From the NCBI GenBank assembly GCA_005889285.1, contig VBFF01000040.1:1-25148 (forward strand): DNA of 25,148 bases, given 5' to 3'. A program made the translations under genes and the position numbers. Source of the DNA: Chloroflexota bacterium. GTDB taxonomy: Bacteria > Chloroflexota > Dormibacteria > CF-121. A model generated the notes under the pieces. The model worked only from the letters and a program-made list of their open reading frames with translations, did no database searches and was not told the origin of the DNA. Of this stretch, positions 1 to 7,360 are shown in pieces. Numbering within the stretch: the first letter of the stretch is position 1; the number at the start of each line of letters is the position of its first letter.

Positions 1-908
1 TCCGGGCACATGTTGGAGAGCGTGGCGCGATCGGGCACCGAGAGGCTCGAGAGACCGGCGCCGCAGAACTCGACGAACTTGTTGACGACGCCGTGCGCGC
101 GGAGCATCTCGGTCAGCGTCAGGACGAGGTCGGTCGCCGTCGCGCCCGGACGCAAGGACCCGGTCATGCGGACGCCCACCACCACCGGCGTCGGCAAGTA
201 GGTCGGCTGCCCGAGCAGCGCCGCCTCCGCCTCGATCCCGCCCACGCCCCAGCCGAGCACGCCCAGGCCATTGACCATCGTGGTGTGCGAGTCGGTGCCG
301 AGCAGCGTGTCGGGCAGCGCGACGCTCCCCTTGGCATCGGTCTGTACCTGCACCACGCGGCTCAGTCGCTCGAGGTTTACCTGGTGGCAGATGCCCATCC
401 CCGGGGGGACCACGCTGAAGTTGTGAAATGCCTGTTGGGCCCAGCGCAGCAGGGCGTAGCGTTCGCCGTTGCGTTCGTACTCGCGCTCGATGTTGCGGGC
501 ATAAGACCCCAGCGACCCAAAGGCATCAACCTGCACCGAATGGTCGATGACGAGGTCGGCCTGGACGAGGGGATCGATCCGACCGGCATCCTTCCCGGCG
601 CGCTGCATCGCCGACCGCATGGCGGCCAGGTCCAGCACCGCGGGCACGCCGGTGAAGTCCTGGAGGAGGATCCGCGACGGCAGGTAGGGCACTTCGGCAT
701 CGGCCGGCGGCCGTTCCGGCCAGCGGGTGAGAGCGCGGAGACTGGTCTCGCTGACGCGGCCCCGATCAGCCTGGCGCACTAGCCCCTCGAGCAGGATCTT
801 GACCGTGATGGGCAGCTTGGCTGGATCGCCGAAGCCGGCATCCGCCAGTCGGTTCAGCGGATAGTAATCAAGGTCCGTCGAGGCGAGTCGTTGACGCGCC
901 GAGATCAT
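1..908 (-). CDS. acnA: Aconitate hydratase AcnA, 5' part (C-terminus outside window)
   Basis: AcnA isomerises citrate and isocitrate in the TCA cycle using a [4Fe-4S] cluster. The minus-strand frame is open from an ATG at 908-906 to the window edge, giving about 302 N-terminal residues out of a usual ~900. Recognisable AcnA/IRP1 signatures include FHNFSVVPPGMGICHQVNLE (residues 161-180) and DSHTTMVNGLGVLGWGVGG (206-224), the latter being the classic aconitase signature. The family's cluster-binding cysteines mostly lie further on, outside the window. A purine-rich AAGAGGGA lies directly before the ATG. The gene begins 22 bases after the stop of the tyrosine recombinase gene, so the two may be co-transcribed. 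The family call is very secure; the exact start is slightly less so. Confidence 0.95.
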   Translation of the reverse strand, partial: MISARQRLASTDLDYYPLNRLADAGFGDPAKLPITVKILLEGLVRQADRGRVSETSLRALTRWPERPPADAEVPYLPSRILLQDFTGVPAVLDLAAMRSAMQRAGKDAGRIDPLVQADLVIDHSVQVDAFGSLGSYARNIEREYERNGERYALLRWAQQAFHNFSVVPPGMGICHQVNLERLSRVVQVQTDAKGSVALPDTLLGTDSHTTMVNGLGVLGWGVGGIEAEAALLGQPTYLPTPVVVGVRMTGSLRPGATATDLVLTLTEMLRAHGVVNKFVEFCGAGLSSLSVPDRATLSNMCP

Positions 909-930
909 TTCCCTCTTGATGCTAGCAGCG

Positions 931-1914
931 TCACTCGCGATTCCCGCTGTGAAATTTGCGATGCGCGGCGCGCAACTGGGGATTCGTCACGTGCGTGTAG
1001 ATCTGCGTCGTGTTCAGATTCGCATGCCCGAGCAACTCCTGGACGGCGCGCAAATCGGCGCCGTTGGAGAGTAAATCGGTGGCGAAGGAGTGCCGCAGCG
1101 TATGCGGTGTTGCCTTGACGGCTAGCCCGGCGAGCTTCACGTATTTCTGCACCACCCGCTCGATCGACCGGACCGACATCCGCATGCCGGGGCCGCCTGG
1201 CGTTGTGTCCAGCCTCCCCTTCATCCGGATGAACAGCGGTTTCCACCGGTCCGAGCGGGACTCCAGGTAGCGGCCCAGCCAAAGGCACGCGGCATCGCTG
1301 AGAAAGACGACGCGTGGCTTTCGCCCCTTGCCGATGACGCCGAATTCGCGGGTTTTCAGGTTGATGTGGTCGCGATCGAGCCGAGCCAGCTCCGCGAGCC
1401 GTAACCCGGTACTGAAAAACGTCTCGAGCAGGGCCCGGTCGCGTAGGCCTCGCGGATCGTTGACCTCGGGAGCCGCCAGCAGGCGGCGCAGCTGGTCCGC
1501 GTCGAGAAATTTCATCGACCGCGAGGCGGCCTTGCCGAGCTCGATCCGGTCCGGCGCGAGCACCTCGATCCCTTGCAGGGTCCAGTAGCGCAGCATCGAG
1601 CGGATCGCGATCAGAAAGTAGGTCTGCGAGGCGCGCGTCAGGGGGCGCCCGGTGTGTTCGTTGACGTGCCGGGCCAGGGCGAGCTTGTAGCGGCGCACCA
1701 CCTCGGTTGTGAGGTCGGACAGATCCTTGACGTTCGGCTCTTCCCGCGCGAGCCAGCCGAGCAAATTATTGAGGTAGTGGTCGTACTGGCGAATCGTCAG
1801 TGGGCTGAGGTTGCGGTCGATCTCACACGCCTCGAGAAAGCGGCGCACACGCTCGACGAGGCCGCTCGCGACCGGAGGTGCCTGCGTCGGGGACGTGGGG
1901 GAGACGGTGGGCAC
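931..1914 (-). CDS. XerC/XerD-type tyrosine recombinase
   Basis: A 327-residue site-specific tyrosine recombinase. Xer proteins resolve chromosome dimers at dif sites, and relatives act as integrases. The N-terminal SAM-like core-binding domain covers about residues 18-115, including the typical NLSPLTIRQYDHYLNNLLGW stretch, and the catalytic domain about 135-322. All active-site positions are visible: R172 (TGLRLAEL), K196 (GKGRKPR), H271 and R274 (HTLRHSF), H297 (LGHANL) and the nucleophile Y306 (IYTHV). The length is near the usual ~300 with a short Pro/Ser-rich N-terminal extension. The start is a GTG with no Shine-Dalgarno sequence. A TAGAAT hexamer 12 bases upstream (1932-1927) may be the -10 of a nearly leaderless transcript. 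No integrase-associated cargo, att repeats or tRNA adjoin it, so a housekeeping XerC/D role is more likely than a mobile-element integrase, but which Xer it is cannot be decided here. Confidence 0.88.
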   Translation of the reverse strand: MPTVSPTSPTQAPPVASGLVERVRRFLEACEIDRNLSPLTIRQYDHYLNNLLGWLAREEPNVKDLSDLTTEVVRRYKLALARHVNEHTGRPLTRASQTYFLIAIRSMLRYWTLQGIEVLAPDRIELGKAASRSMKFLDADQLRRLLAAPEVNDPRGLRDRALLETFFSTGLRLAELARLDRDHINLKTREFGVIGKGRKPRVVFLSDAACLWLGRYLESRSDRWKPLFIRMKGRLDTTPGGPGMRMSVRSIERVVQKYVKLAGLAVKATPHTLRHSFATDLLSNGADLRAVQELLGHANLNTTQIYTHVTNPQLRAAHRKFHSGNRE

Positions 1915-1965
1915 GCTGCTGGGCGAATTCTACGGCTTACACTCCTCGGGTTCCGCAATTCCCGG

Positions 1966-1995
1966 TTGACATCGCCTGACGGGTTCCCTTAATAT
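1966..1995 (+). promoter_or_regulatory. Promoter of the padR gene
   Basis: A perfect -35 TTGACA (1966-1971) and a -10 TAATAT (1990-1995) are separated by 18 bases. The -10 runs directly into the 20-base palindrome that begins at 1993, so a protein bound there would block RNA polymerase. Confidence 0.7.
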
Positions 1996-2012
1996 CGCGA
2001 TATATCGCGATA
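1993..2012. promoter_or_regulatory. Perfect 20-base palindromic operator, probable PadR autoregulatory site
   Basis: TATCGCGATATATCGCGATA is its own reverse complement over all 20 bases and also contains the direct repeat ATCGCGAT. It overlaps the -10 box and start region of the padR promoter. PadR-family regulators commonly repress their own genes through AT-flanked dyads, so this is the likely autoregulatory site. I saw no second copy in the window. Confidence 0.75.
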
Positions 2013-2041
2013 ATGCGTAAACGCCAGGAGGATTTGCCCCA

Positions 2042-2575
2042 ATGTGGTCACGTCGTGAGTTCCGCTTCGACCAGTTCCGCCGCCAGATGTTCGAGCGCGG
2101 CGACCTCAAGTACGTCATCCTCGACCAGCTGAAGGACAAGCCCGCCCATGGCTACGAGTTGATCAAGGCGCTCGAGGAGCGCTTCGGCGGCTTCTATGCC
2201 CCGAGCCCCGGCGCCGTCTACCCGACGTTGCAGATGCTCGAGGACATGGGCTACGTCAGCTCCGTCCAGGAGGACGGGCGCAAGGTCTACAGCATCACCG
2301 ATGCCGGTCGCGCCTTCATGACCGAGCGCCGGCCGCAAGTCGACGAGGTCTTTAGCCGGATGAAGGAGCGCTGGGGCGCCGAGTGGGGCCCGCAGGCCCA
2401 TCAGGTGATGCACGAGTTGCGCAACGAGCTCCGTGACCTGGGTCGCTCGGTCGCGAGCGAGGCCCGCAACCGCTGGCCGGACCCTGATCAGCAGCGCCGC
2501 ATCCGCGATGCCATCGGTCGAGCCAAGGCGGAGATCGCCGCGATTCTTTCCGAGAAACCCGCCGCGAAAGTCTAG
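2042..2575 (+). CDS. PadR-family transcriptional regulator
   Basis: A 177-residue regulator. The PadR winged-helix domain spans about residues 14-95, with the characteristic LKYVILDQLKDKPAHGYELI, APSPGAVYPTLQMLEDMGYV and VYSITDAGRAF segments. It is followed by a charged helical C-terminal half (about 100-170) resembling the dimerisation arm of the longer PadR subclass. The ATG is preceded by AGGAGG (2026-2031) at a 10-base spacing. The promoter carries a perfect palindrome overlapping the -10, pointing to autorepression. PadR proteins usually sense small molecules and often control neighbouring transporters; no transporter lies beside this one. The stop codon shares the four bases CTAG (2572-2575) with the stop of the convergent ATPase gene. 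The ligand is unknown. Confidence 0.92.
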   Translation: MWSRREFRFDQFRRQMFERGDLKYVILDQLKDKPAHGYELIKALEERFGGFYAPSPGAVYPTLQMLEDMGYVSSVQEDGRKVYSITDAGRAFMTERRPQVDEVFSRMKERWGAEWGPQAHQVMHELRNELRDLGRSVASEARNRWPDPDQQRRIRDAIGRAKAEIAAILSEKPAAKV

Positions 2576-3756
2576 AGCTCGCCGCCGATGATCCGGCGCC
2601 GGATCCACTCCTCGAAGAAGCGTTCTTTGATGGTGTAGGCGCCACTCGGTTCCATGTCGACGAGCTCGCGATCGATCAGGGTCTGGATGGCTCGCTGCAC
2701 CGTGGTCGCCGGCCCGAGATTGGCGCGTCGACGGTACTCCTCGCGATAGATGTTGCGCCCACCCCACTCGACCAGCGCCACCAGGAGATTGCGCTGGGCC
2801 GGGGCCGAGTCGTGCCAGAGCACGGTCATTTGCGCGGCCTCGGCATCGAGCACCCGGGAGATGGCGGTTGATACCAGCTCCGTGGTGGAGAGGGGAAGGA
2901 GGGCCACTTCCCAGAGAAAGTGCGCCGCCTCCTGGGTGTCGTTGGGATGCGCCCCGGTGAAGTCGATCAGCGCATAGACCGCATCCTTCGGCAGCGGCCG
3001 GCCGCTGGCCCGAAAGCGCGCCATCAGGAAGTTGGCGAATTCCTCGCGCGGCAGCGGGCCGAGCGGGTAGGGGCGGGCCATCTTCAGGAGCGGCGCGTTG
3101 CGCTCGTGCACGGCGCGGCGGAGCAAGGCCTGGCGGGATCCGAGAAAGGCGTAGGACACGTGTTGTTGGTGCTGGATCACGGCGCGCAGCTGGCGCAAGA
3201 GGGTGACGCCGAGTTCCATCAAGTCCTGGAACTCGTCGAGGATGACAACCACCCGTTTCTTCTTACCCTCTCGCGCGATCACCTCGGGCTCCTGAAAAAT
3301 CTGCTCGAGCAGGGCATCGAGGTTGGGCGTGCCGGCGCTGCCGGCTTCGAAGGAGAGCGATGCGTGCCCGTCGCTGTCGAGCGTCAGCGTTGGCCGGACC
3401 CGAAACGCTTTGAGGTGCTGGACGACCCAATCCTCGGCACGCTGCGCCGGACTCTTGAAGGCATCCAGGTAGGCCGAGGCCAGGCGGTCGGCGAGCCTGG
3501 CTCGCGAGGGGACCAGCATGCAATCGAGGTAGGCGACCGGGATGCCGGCCGCCTCGAGATGCCGCTTCACCTCGAGGATGAGTGAGGTCTTGCCGAAGCG
3601 ACGCGGCGCCTCGATCAGGACGTTCTGCCCGCCGCGGAGTTCGCGCTCGAGCGCCAGCAAGTCGGCTTCGCGGTCGGTGAAAGCGTCGCCCGAGACGATT
3701 CGACCGAAGCGGAACGGGTTGGTGGCCGGAGCGGCCGCCTTTACGCGTGCTGGCAT
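2572..3756 (-). CDS. AAA/STAND-type ATPase (archaeal-ATPase-like)
   Basis: A 394-residue predicted P-loop ATPase. It has a Walker A in an APRRFGKTSL context (K56, T57), a Walker B VVVILDEFQDL (D174, E175) and an AFLGSR sensor-like segment near the middle. The C-terminal region (about 320-390) looks like a winged helix (GPATTVQRAIQTLIDRELVD) and ends in a basic EEWIRRRIIG tail. This layout is typical of the PF01637-like 'archaeal ATPase' branch of STAND/MNS proteins, whose functions are mostly unknown; some sit in defence or signalling loci. I chose the ATG at 3756; the frame stays open further upstream, but that part would overlap the divergent promoter. TATACT (3772-3767) lies 10 bases before the ATG with no Shine-Dalgarno site, suggesting a leaderless message. 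It converges on the padR gene and overlaps it by four bases. Function is not assigned. Confidence 0.85.
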   Translation of the reverse strand: MPARVKAAAPATNPFRFGRIVSGDAFTDREADLLALERELRGGQNVLIEAPRRFGKTSLILEVKRHLEAAGIPVAYLDCMLVPSRARLADRLASAYLDAFKSPAQRAEDWVVQHLKAFRVRPTLTLDSDGHASLSFEAGSAGTPNLDALLEQIFQEPEVIAREGKKKRVVVILDEFQDLMELGVTLLRQLRAVIQHQQHVSYAFLGSRQALLRRAVHERNAPLLKMARPYPLGPLPREEFANFLMARFRASGRPLPKDAVYALIDFTGAHPNDTQEAAHFLWEVALLPLSTTELVSTAISRVLDAEAAQMTVLWHDSAPAQRNLLVALVEWGGRNIYREEYRRRANLGPATTVQRAIQTLIDRELVDMEPSGAYTIKERFFEEWIRRRIIGGEL

Positions 3757-3766
3757 TACGCAGGTT

Positions 3767-3772
3767 AGTATA
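3767..3772 (-). promoter_or_regulatory. Possible -10 element of the ATPase gene
   Basis: TATACT on the minus strand ends 10 bases before the ATG at 3756. No convincing -35 is seen 16-18 bases upstream, so this is tentative. Confidence 0.35.
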
Positions 3773-3805
3773 ACTAGATTGCGCGAACTTGCGTAGAAAT
3801 GGTTA

Positions 3806-3834
3806 TTGACAAGGGGTGACCGAGCCGATACGGT
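3806..3834 (+). promoter_or_regulatory. Putative promoter of the lipoprotein gene
   Basis: A perfect -35 TTGACA (3806-3811) is followed after 17 bases by a weak -10 TACGGT (3829-3834). It precedes the purine-rich ribosome-binding region GGGAGG (3845-3850) of the lipoprotein gene. Confidence 0.5.
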
Positions 3835-3859
3835 TAGCCGCAAAGGGAGGGGGAGGGCA

Positions 3860-4390
3860 GTGTTGAGACGATTGGTGGTCGCGTCGCTGGCCGGTGTGCT
3901 CGCGGCCTGTGGGGGTCAATCTGGAAGTTCGGCCACCACGCCGACTCCGTCGGCCAGCCCCTACGTCGCCACGGAGTCGGGATTCAGCGCCGTCTTCCCG
4001 GCCACCCCGGCCAAGCAAACCCAAAAGGTCAATCAGCCCGGCATCAACGCCGACCTGACGCTGTACACGGCGACCACCAACGACGAGCAGGTCATTGTCG
4101 GTTATGAGCCGCTGCCGCTGGCTCCTCAGCAAAGCGAGATCCAGAGTCGACTCGATGCCGGTGTCGCGGGATCCGCCTCCAACACCAACGGAACAGTGCT
4201 GTCGAAGAGTAACACGACCTTCCTCGGGCAACCCGCCGAGGACGCCGTGATCCAGGCCCAGGGCGCCGTGGTGCACGAACGGATCGTCTTCTTCGGCGCG
4301 AAGCTGTACATTTTCGAAGGCATCACGAGGACCACGGATGCGAAGCATCCGGCCTACGACACGGTGCTGGCGACCTTCAAGACGCTCTGA
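3860..4390 (+). CDS. Predicted lipoprotein of unknown function
   Basis: A 176-residue exported lipoprotein. I set the start at the GTG at 3860, nine bases after GGGAGG (3845-3850), because this gives an ideal lipoprotein signal: LRRLVV basic end, a hydrophobic core, then the lipobox LAAC with the lipidated cysteine near residue 16. An upstream ATG at 3806 would add an 18-residue charged leader and overlap the promoter. After the cysteine comes a Gly/Ser/Thr/Pro linker (about 17-35), then a compact domain with a GFSAVFPATP start and alternating hydrophobic strands to the end (VVHERIVFFGAKLYIFEGIT). The domain faintly resembles PsbP/LpqN-type lipoproteins seen in actinobacteria and Chloroflexota. 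That is an impression only; I do not recognise a family. It stands alone between the ATPase gene and a convergent pair. Confidence 0.8.
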   Translation: MLRRLVVASLAGVLAACGGQSGSSATTPTPSASPYVATESGFSAVFPATPAKQTQKVNQPGINADLTLYTATTNDEQVIVGYEPLPLAPQQSEIQSRLDAGVAGSASNTNGTVLSKSNTTFLGQPAEDAVIQAQGAVVHERIVFFGAKLYIFEGITRTTDAKHPAYDTVLATFKTL

Positions 4391-4409
4391 CGCGGAGTCA
4401 GGTGCAGTC

Positions 4410-4718
4410 CTAGAAATTCAGGAGGAAGACCGGGGCGGCCGCCGCCAGGCCGGCGATGGCCTGCAGGACGAGCACCAGCAGCGCCGGTCCTGGTGTTCGC
4501 GGAAACCATTTGATGGCGAAGAAGCCGATGATCGGGAGTTGGCCGGCCATCAACAGCTGCCAGAGATGCGCCGCCGTGCCCTCGTCGGCTTGACGGGCCG
4601 TGCCGAACATCGCGATGTGACCCAGCACCAGGGTGAGGGCGGCGATCGACATCGCCATCGGGATCAGGGCCGAGGGGTGCTTCAGGTTTGCGACGATCGG
4701 GCCGGATCCGCTCATCAT
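4410..4718 (-). CDS. Small three-helix membrane protein
   Basis: A 102-residue protein with three predicted membrane spans: about residues 14-36 (ALIPMAMSIAALTLVLGHIA), 49-70 (QLLMAGQLPIIGFFAIKWF) and 76-101 (LLVLVLQAIAGLAAAAPVF). The ATG at 4718-4716 overlaps the TGA of the upstream zincin-like gene by one base (TGATG), so translation is probably coupled and the two products may act together. A second ATG follows immediately. No family is recognised; the sequence is compatible with a general small integral membrane protein. An in-frame extension upstream to 4955 exists but lies inside the neighbouring gene and looks non-coding. Confidence 0.75.
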   Translation of the reverse strand: MMSGSGPIVANLKHPSALIPMAMSIAALTLVLGHIAMFGTARQADEGTAAHLWQLLMAGQLPIIGFFAIKWFPRTPGPALLVLVLQAIAGLAAAAPVFLLNF

Positions 4719-5242
4719 CAGGCCGCCGGCTTCAAGGGGCGGCGAGCGCCCATCGGGTAGCCGGGCAGCACGCTGCTCCAGTCGATGCCGCGGTTGCGCG
4801 CCCGAAAGTAGGTCAGGGCGAAGCGGTCGCACGCGGTCTCGGCCGCACCTTTTCCGCCGCGGACTTCGCGCAGATACCAGTGATAGAACTCGTGGCAATA
4901 GAGGAAGCGCAACACCTCGCGACGCGTCCGGAACCGAATGGTCCGGCCGAACCATTGGAAGGCGAGGCGGCGCCCCGGCTTGCGGCGTGCCCGGTAGTAG
5001 ACCTTCTCGTCCCAGGCGCGAAACGGTTCGGGGACTTGCAGCTCGATCAGCCGGTCCTCATACCAGCAAAAGGCCGCCAGGTGGGGCGCCTGCCGGTAGC
5101 GGAGCGGCCGGGCGCTGACGGCGTAGCCCACCGGAGGTGGCAGGTCCGCCAGCCAGCGGCGTAGGGTGTTGGCGTCCACCCCGGTGACCCGGGAGCGGAG
5201 CGGGATCGAGGCCCAGCCGCGGCGAGGAGGGGAGAGGGCCAT
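4718..5242 (-). CDS. Small zincin-like protein with HExxH motif
   Basis: A 174-residue predicted soluble protein. The key feature is CHEFYHWYLRE at residues 116-126, an HExxH zinc-protease motif (H117, E118, H121). It is followed 14 residues later by ETACDRFAL (E135, D139), which places an acidic third ligand where many minimal zincins (SprT-like, ImmA/IrrE-like) have one. The N-terminal half is basic and Trp/Tyr-rich, without a signal peptide. I do not recognise the exact family. The active site makes a metallopeptidase plausible, but no activity is proven. It is the first gene of a two-gene unit with the three-helix membrane protein (one-base stop/start overlap). TAAGCT (5255-5250) lies seven bases before the ATG, so the mRNA may be leaderless. 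Confidence 0.75.
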   Translation of the reverse strand: MALSPPRRGWASIPLRSRVTGVDANTLRRWLADLPPPVGYAVSARPLRYRQAPHLAAFCWYEDRLIELQVPEPFRAWDEKVYYRARRKPGRRLAFQWFGRTIRFRTRREVLRFLYCHEFYHWYLREVRGGKGAAETACDRFALTYFRARNRGIDWSSVLPGYPMGARRPLKPAA

Positions 5243-5387
5243 CCCAATTAGCTTAAGAGCAAGTCGGGCCGTCTAGGCCCCATTGGGCGGCTGTTACACC
5301 ATTTGTAAGGTTTCGCCGCTCGCCCGCCACAGGTTGTCGCCAGCCCTTCGACGCGACCGCAGCCTTTCCGCCACAGACTGGGGGCTG

Positions 5388-7007
5388 GTGGAAACGGCTC
5401 CCCTGGGCGAACTCGATCTGGCGCGCCTCAAGGCGAGGCAAACCTCGCGTCCCGCCGTTCACCTGGTCGCCTCCGCGGGACGCCGGCCGTTGCCCAGCTT
5501 GCGCGACACGGTTGGCTGGACCGGGGTCGCCCTCACCCGCGAGCTGAAGATCTGGCACACCGCCTTGCCCGGGCTGGTGCGCAGCGACGCCGTTTTCAGC
5601 CTGATGCTCTGGGTGGCGGTTTTCAGCGTGGCGGCTTCCGTAGTCGCCGTCCCCAGCATCCCGATCTCGGTCCGCTACAGCGCCGGGCTGGCCGCGGTCG
5701 CCTACCTCTTTATCTGCGTCGAATTGACGCGCACGCAGCGGCCGGTCCCCGGGCGCCAGCTGCTGCTGGGCGCGGTCGACCTCGGCGTCGTGATGGCGCT
5801 CGGCGCGCTCTCGTCCGCCTATGTGTCCTACGCACACGTGTTGCTCTTCTTCGGGGCGGCGCGGCTGGCCGCGCGCTTCCGCGATCCGCGCATCCTCGCC
5901 GCCGGCGTATTGCTGTTGTGGCCGTTCGAGGCGGCGGGGCACGCCGCCCCGCTGGCGATGGTGATGGACCTCTTTTTGGTCCTGATGACGATGTGGCTGG
6001 TCGTCTTCCTCACGACCTCCGCCGACCGGGCCAAGGAGACGATCGCGCGCCAGGGCGCGCTGGCCGCCGTGACCTCCGGGTTGGCGCGGGCGCGCGACGA
6101 AGACGGGCTCTTCGCGGAATTGGCCGGCCTGGCGCCGGCGCTCGCCCCCGGTTGCGCCTGGGCGTTCTGGGCCAAGGATCCGACGGGCGACGAGTTCCGC
6201 GCCGTTCGCTGGGCCGGGCTGAGCGACGGCGAACTTCCCGGTTTTGCCTTCACCCCGACCCTCGGCGCCGATCCCAGCCAGGCACTGCTCATCCAGGGGC
6301 CGCTACCGGGCACCAGCTTCGGCGAGTGCACCCTGATCCAGCCGACGGCCGGCGAGGATGGGCTCAATGGCTTGATCACCGTCGCGGGCCACGCCGCGGA
6401 GCTCGACGCGCCGACCCAGGGGTTGATCCGTGCGGTCGGCGACGAAATGGGCGCCACCTTGCTGCGGCTGGCGACGCTCGACGAAGAGCGGCAGCAGATC
6501 GAGGCGATGGAGCAGGCCAACCGGTTGGCCGGGCTCGCGGCGCCCTACGCCGCTGACCAGCGCGCCGCGCTGGGGGCGATCCGACCCGCGCTGGCGGACC
6601 TGCTGCGCTCCGAGAGCCTGCACCTCGAATGGGTCAACGGCGACCGCCTGCAGCTGGTCGTCCCCGAGGGCGACCCGCTCCAGGACCACGCGCCCAGCTG
6701 GCTGCCGCTCGCCGGCACCCGCAGCGCGGAGGCGCAGCTCGAGGGGCGCGTCCTGCGCGAGCCGCTCGCCGGCCGCCGGCCGGAAGATCTGTTCGGCGTG
6801 CCGGCGGGATTGCGCCACATCGCGGTCGCGCCCATCCAGTGCGCCGAGGTCGAGGGCACCCTGCAGATCGGGCGCCGCCTGCCGCGCGCCTACGCCGCCA
6901 GCGAAGTCCTCGTGCTCCAGCGCCTCGCCGAGCGGCTCGGGGTGTTGTTTGCGGCCGCCGCTCCGGCGACCAACGTCGTAAATTCCACGACAGGGGGCGT
7001 CCCGTGA
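5388..7007 (+). CDS. Multi-pass membrane protein with GAF-like cytoplasmic region
   Basis: A protein of about 539 residues with roughly six hydrophobic segments in the N-terminal 210 residues (near 69-88, 97-114, 124-143, 146-160, 168-180 and 189-210). A helical linker (SADRAKETIARQGALAAVTSGLARARDEDGL) leads to a soluble C-terminal half with two GAF-like stretches (about 225-360 and 400-530, the latter with HIAVAPIQCAEVEGTLQIGRR). No histidine kinase, GGDEF, EAL or HTH output is seen, so it resembles a sensor without an effector domain; partners would have to supply output. The start is uncertain. I used GTG 5388, where codon use becomes typical, but the frame is open back to a TTG at 5283 and neither has a good Shine-Dalgarno site. 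The stop overlaps the start of the next gene (GTGA), so the two are probably translationally coupled. Confidence 0.75.
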   Translation: METAPLGELDLARLKARQTSRPAVHLVASAGRRPLPSLRDTVGWTGVALTRELKIWHTALPGLVRSDAVFSLMLWVAVFSVAASVVAVPSIPISVRYSAGLAAVAYLFICVELTRTQRPVPGRQLLLGAVDLGVVMALGALSSAYVSYAHVLLFFGAARLAARFRDPRILAAGVLLLWPFEAAGHAAPLAMVMDLFLVLMTMWLVVFLTTSADRAKETIARQGALAAVTSGLARARDEDGLFAELAGLAPALAPGCAWAFWAKDPTGDEFRAVRWAGLSDGELPGFAFTPTLGADPSQALLIQGPLPGTSFGECTLIQPTAGEDGLNGLITVAGHAAELDAPTQGLIRAVGDEMGATLLRLATLDEERQQIEAMEQANRLAGLAAPYAADQRAALGAIRPALADLLRSESLHLEWVNGDRLQLVVPEGDPLQDHAPSWLPLAGTRSAEAQLEGRVLREPLAGRRPEDLFGVPAGLRHIAVAPIQCAEVEGTLQIGRRLPRAYAASEVLVLQRLAERLGVLFAAAAPATNVVNSTTGGVP

Positions 7008-7243
7008 TCAAGCAAACGGTTCGAGCGGCGAGCGAGACCGACGGGTTGGTCAACGACATGCGCCAGCTGGCCCAGGCGGTGGTGCCGGGCCAGACGGTCG
7101 ACGACCCGGCCTACATGGAGCGAACGATCAGCACGCGCATCGCGACCTTCTTAATGGTGTTGCTGGTCACGATCATCTTCGCCACGTCGGCGCTGCCCGA
7201 TGTCGGGCCGACGCTGGCGAAGGTCATCCAGGCGCATCTCTAA
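7004..7243 (+). CDS. Small single-span membrane protein coupled to the GAF-like protein
   Basis: A 79-residue protein starting at GTG 7004, which shares GTGA with the upstream stop; AGGGGG sits upstream at a usable spacing. The first 45 residues are hydrophilic and partly acidic (VVPGQTVDDPAYMERTIS). One membrane span follows at about residues 49-67 (ATFLMVLLVTIIFATSAL), and then a short tail ends in VIQAHL. No family is recognised. Four-base coupling with the multi-pass GAF-like protein suggests a dedicated partner or subunit. The 117 bases after it (7244-7360) hold nothing I can support. Confidence 0.7.
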   Translation: MIKQTVRAASETDGLVNDMRQLAQAVVPGQTVDDPAYMERTISTRIATFLMVLLVTIIFATSALPDVGPTLAKVIQAHL

Positions 7244-7360
7244 CGACTTCCGGGGCCGCAGGCTTCGGCTGGCTGCCGCTGGCTGTCCCACCCGTTCGCC
7301 CCACTTGGCTGGTACGGAGAATCTCCACTTTACGACGTTAAGGCGATGCCGGAGAGGAGC

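Noticed and set aside
4386..4402. CTGAC/GTCAG hairpin at the lipoprotein stop considered as a terminator
   Set aside because: The stem is only five bases and no T-tract follows in either direction.
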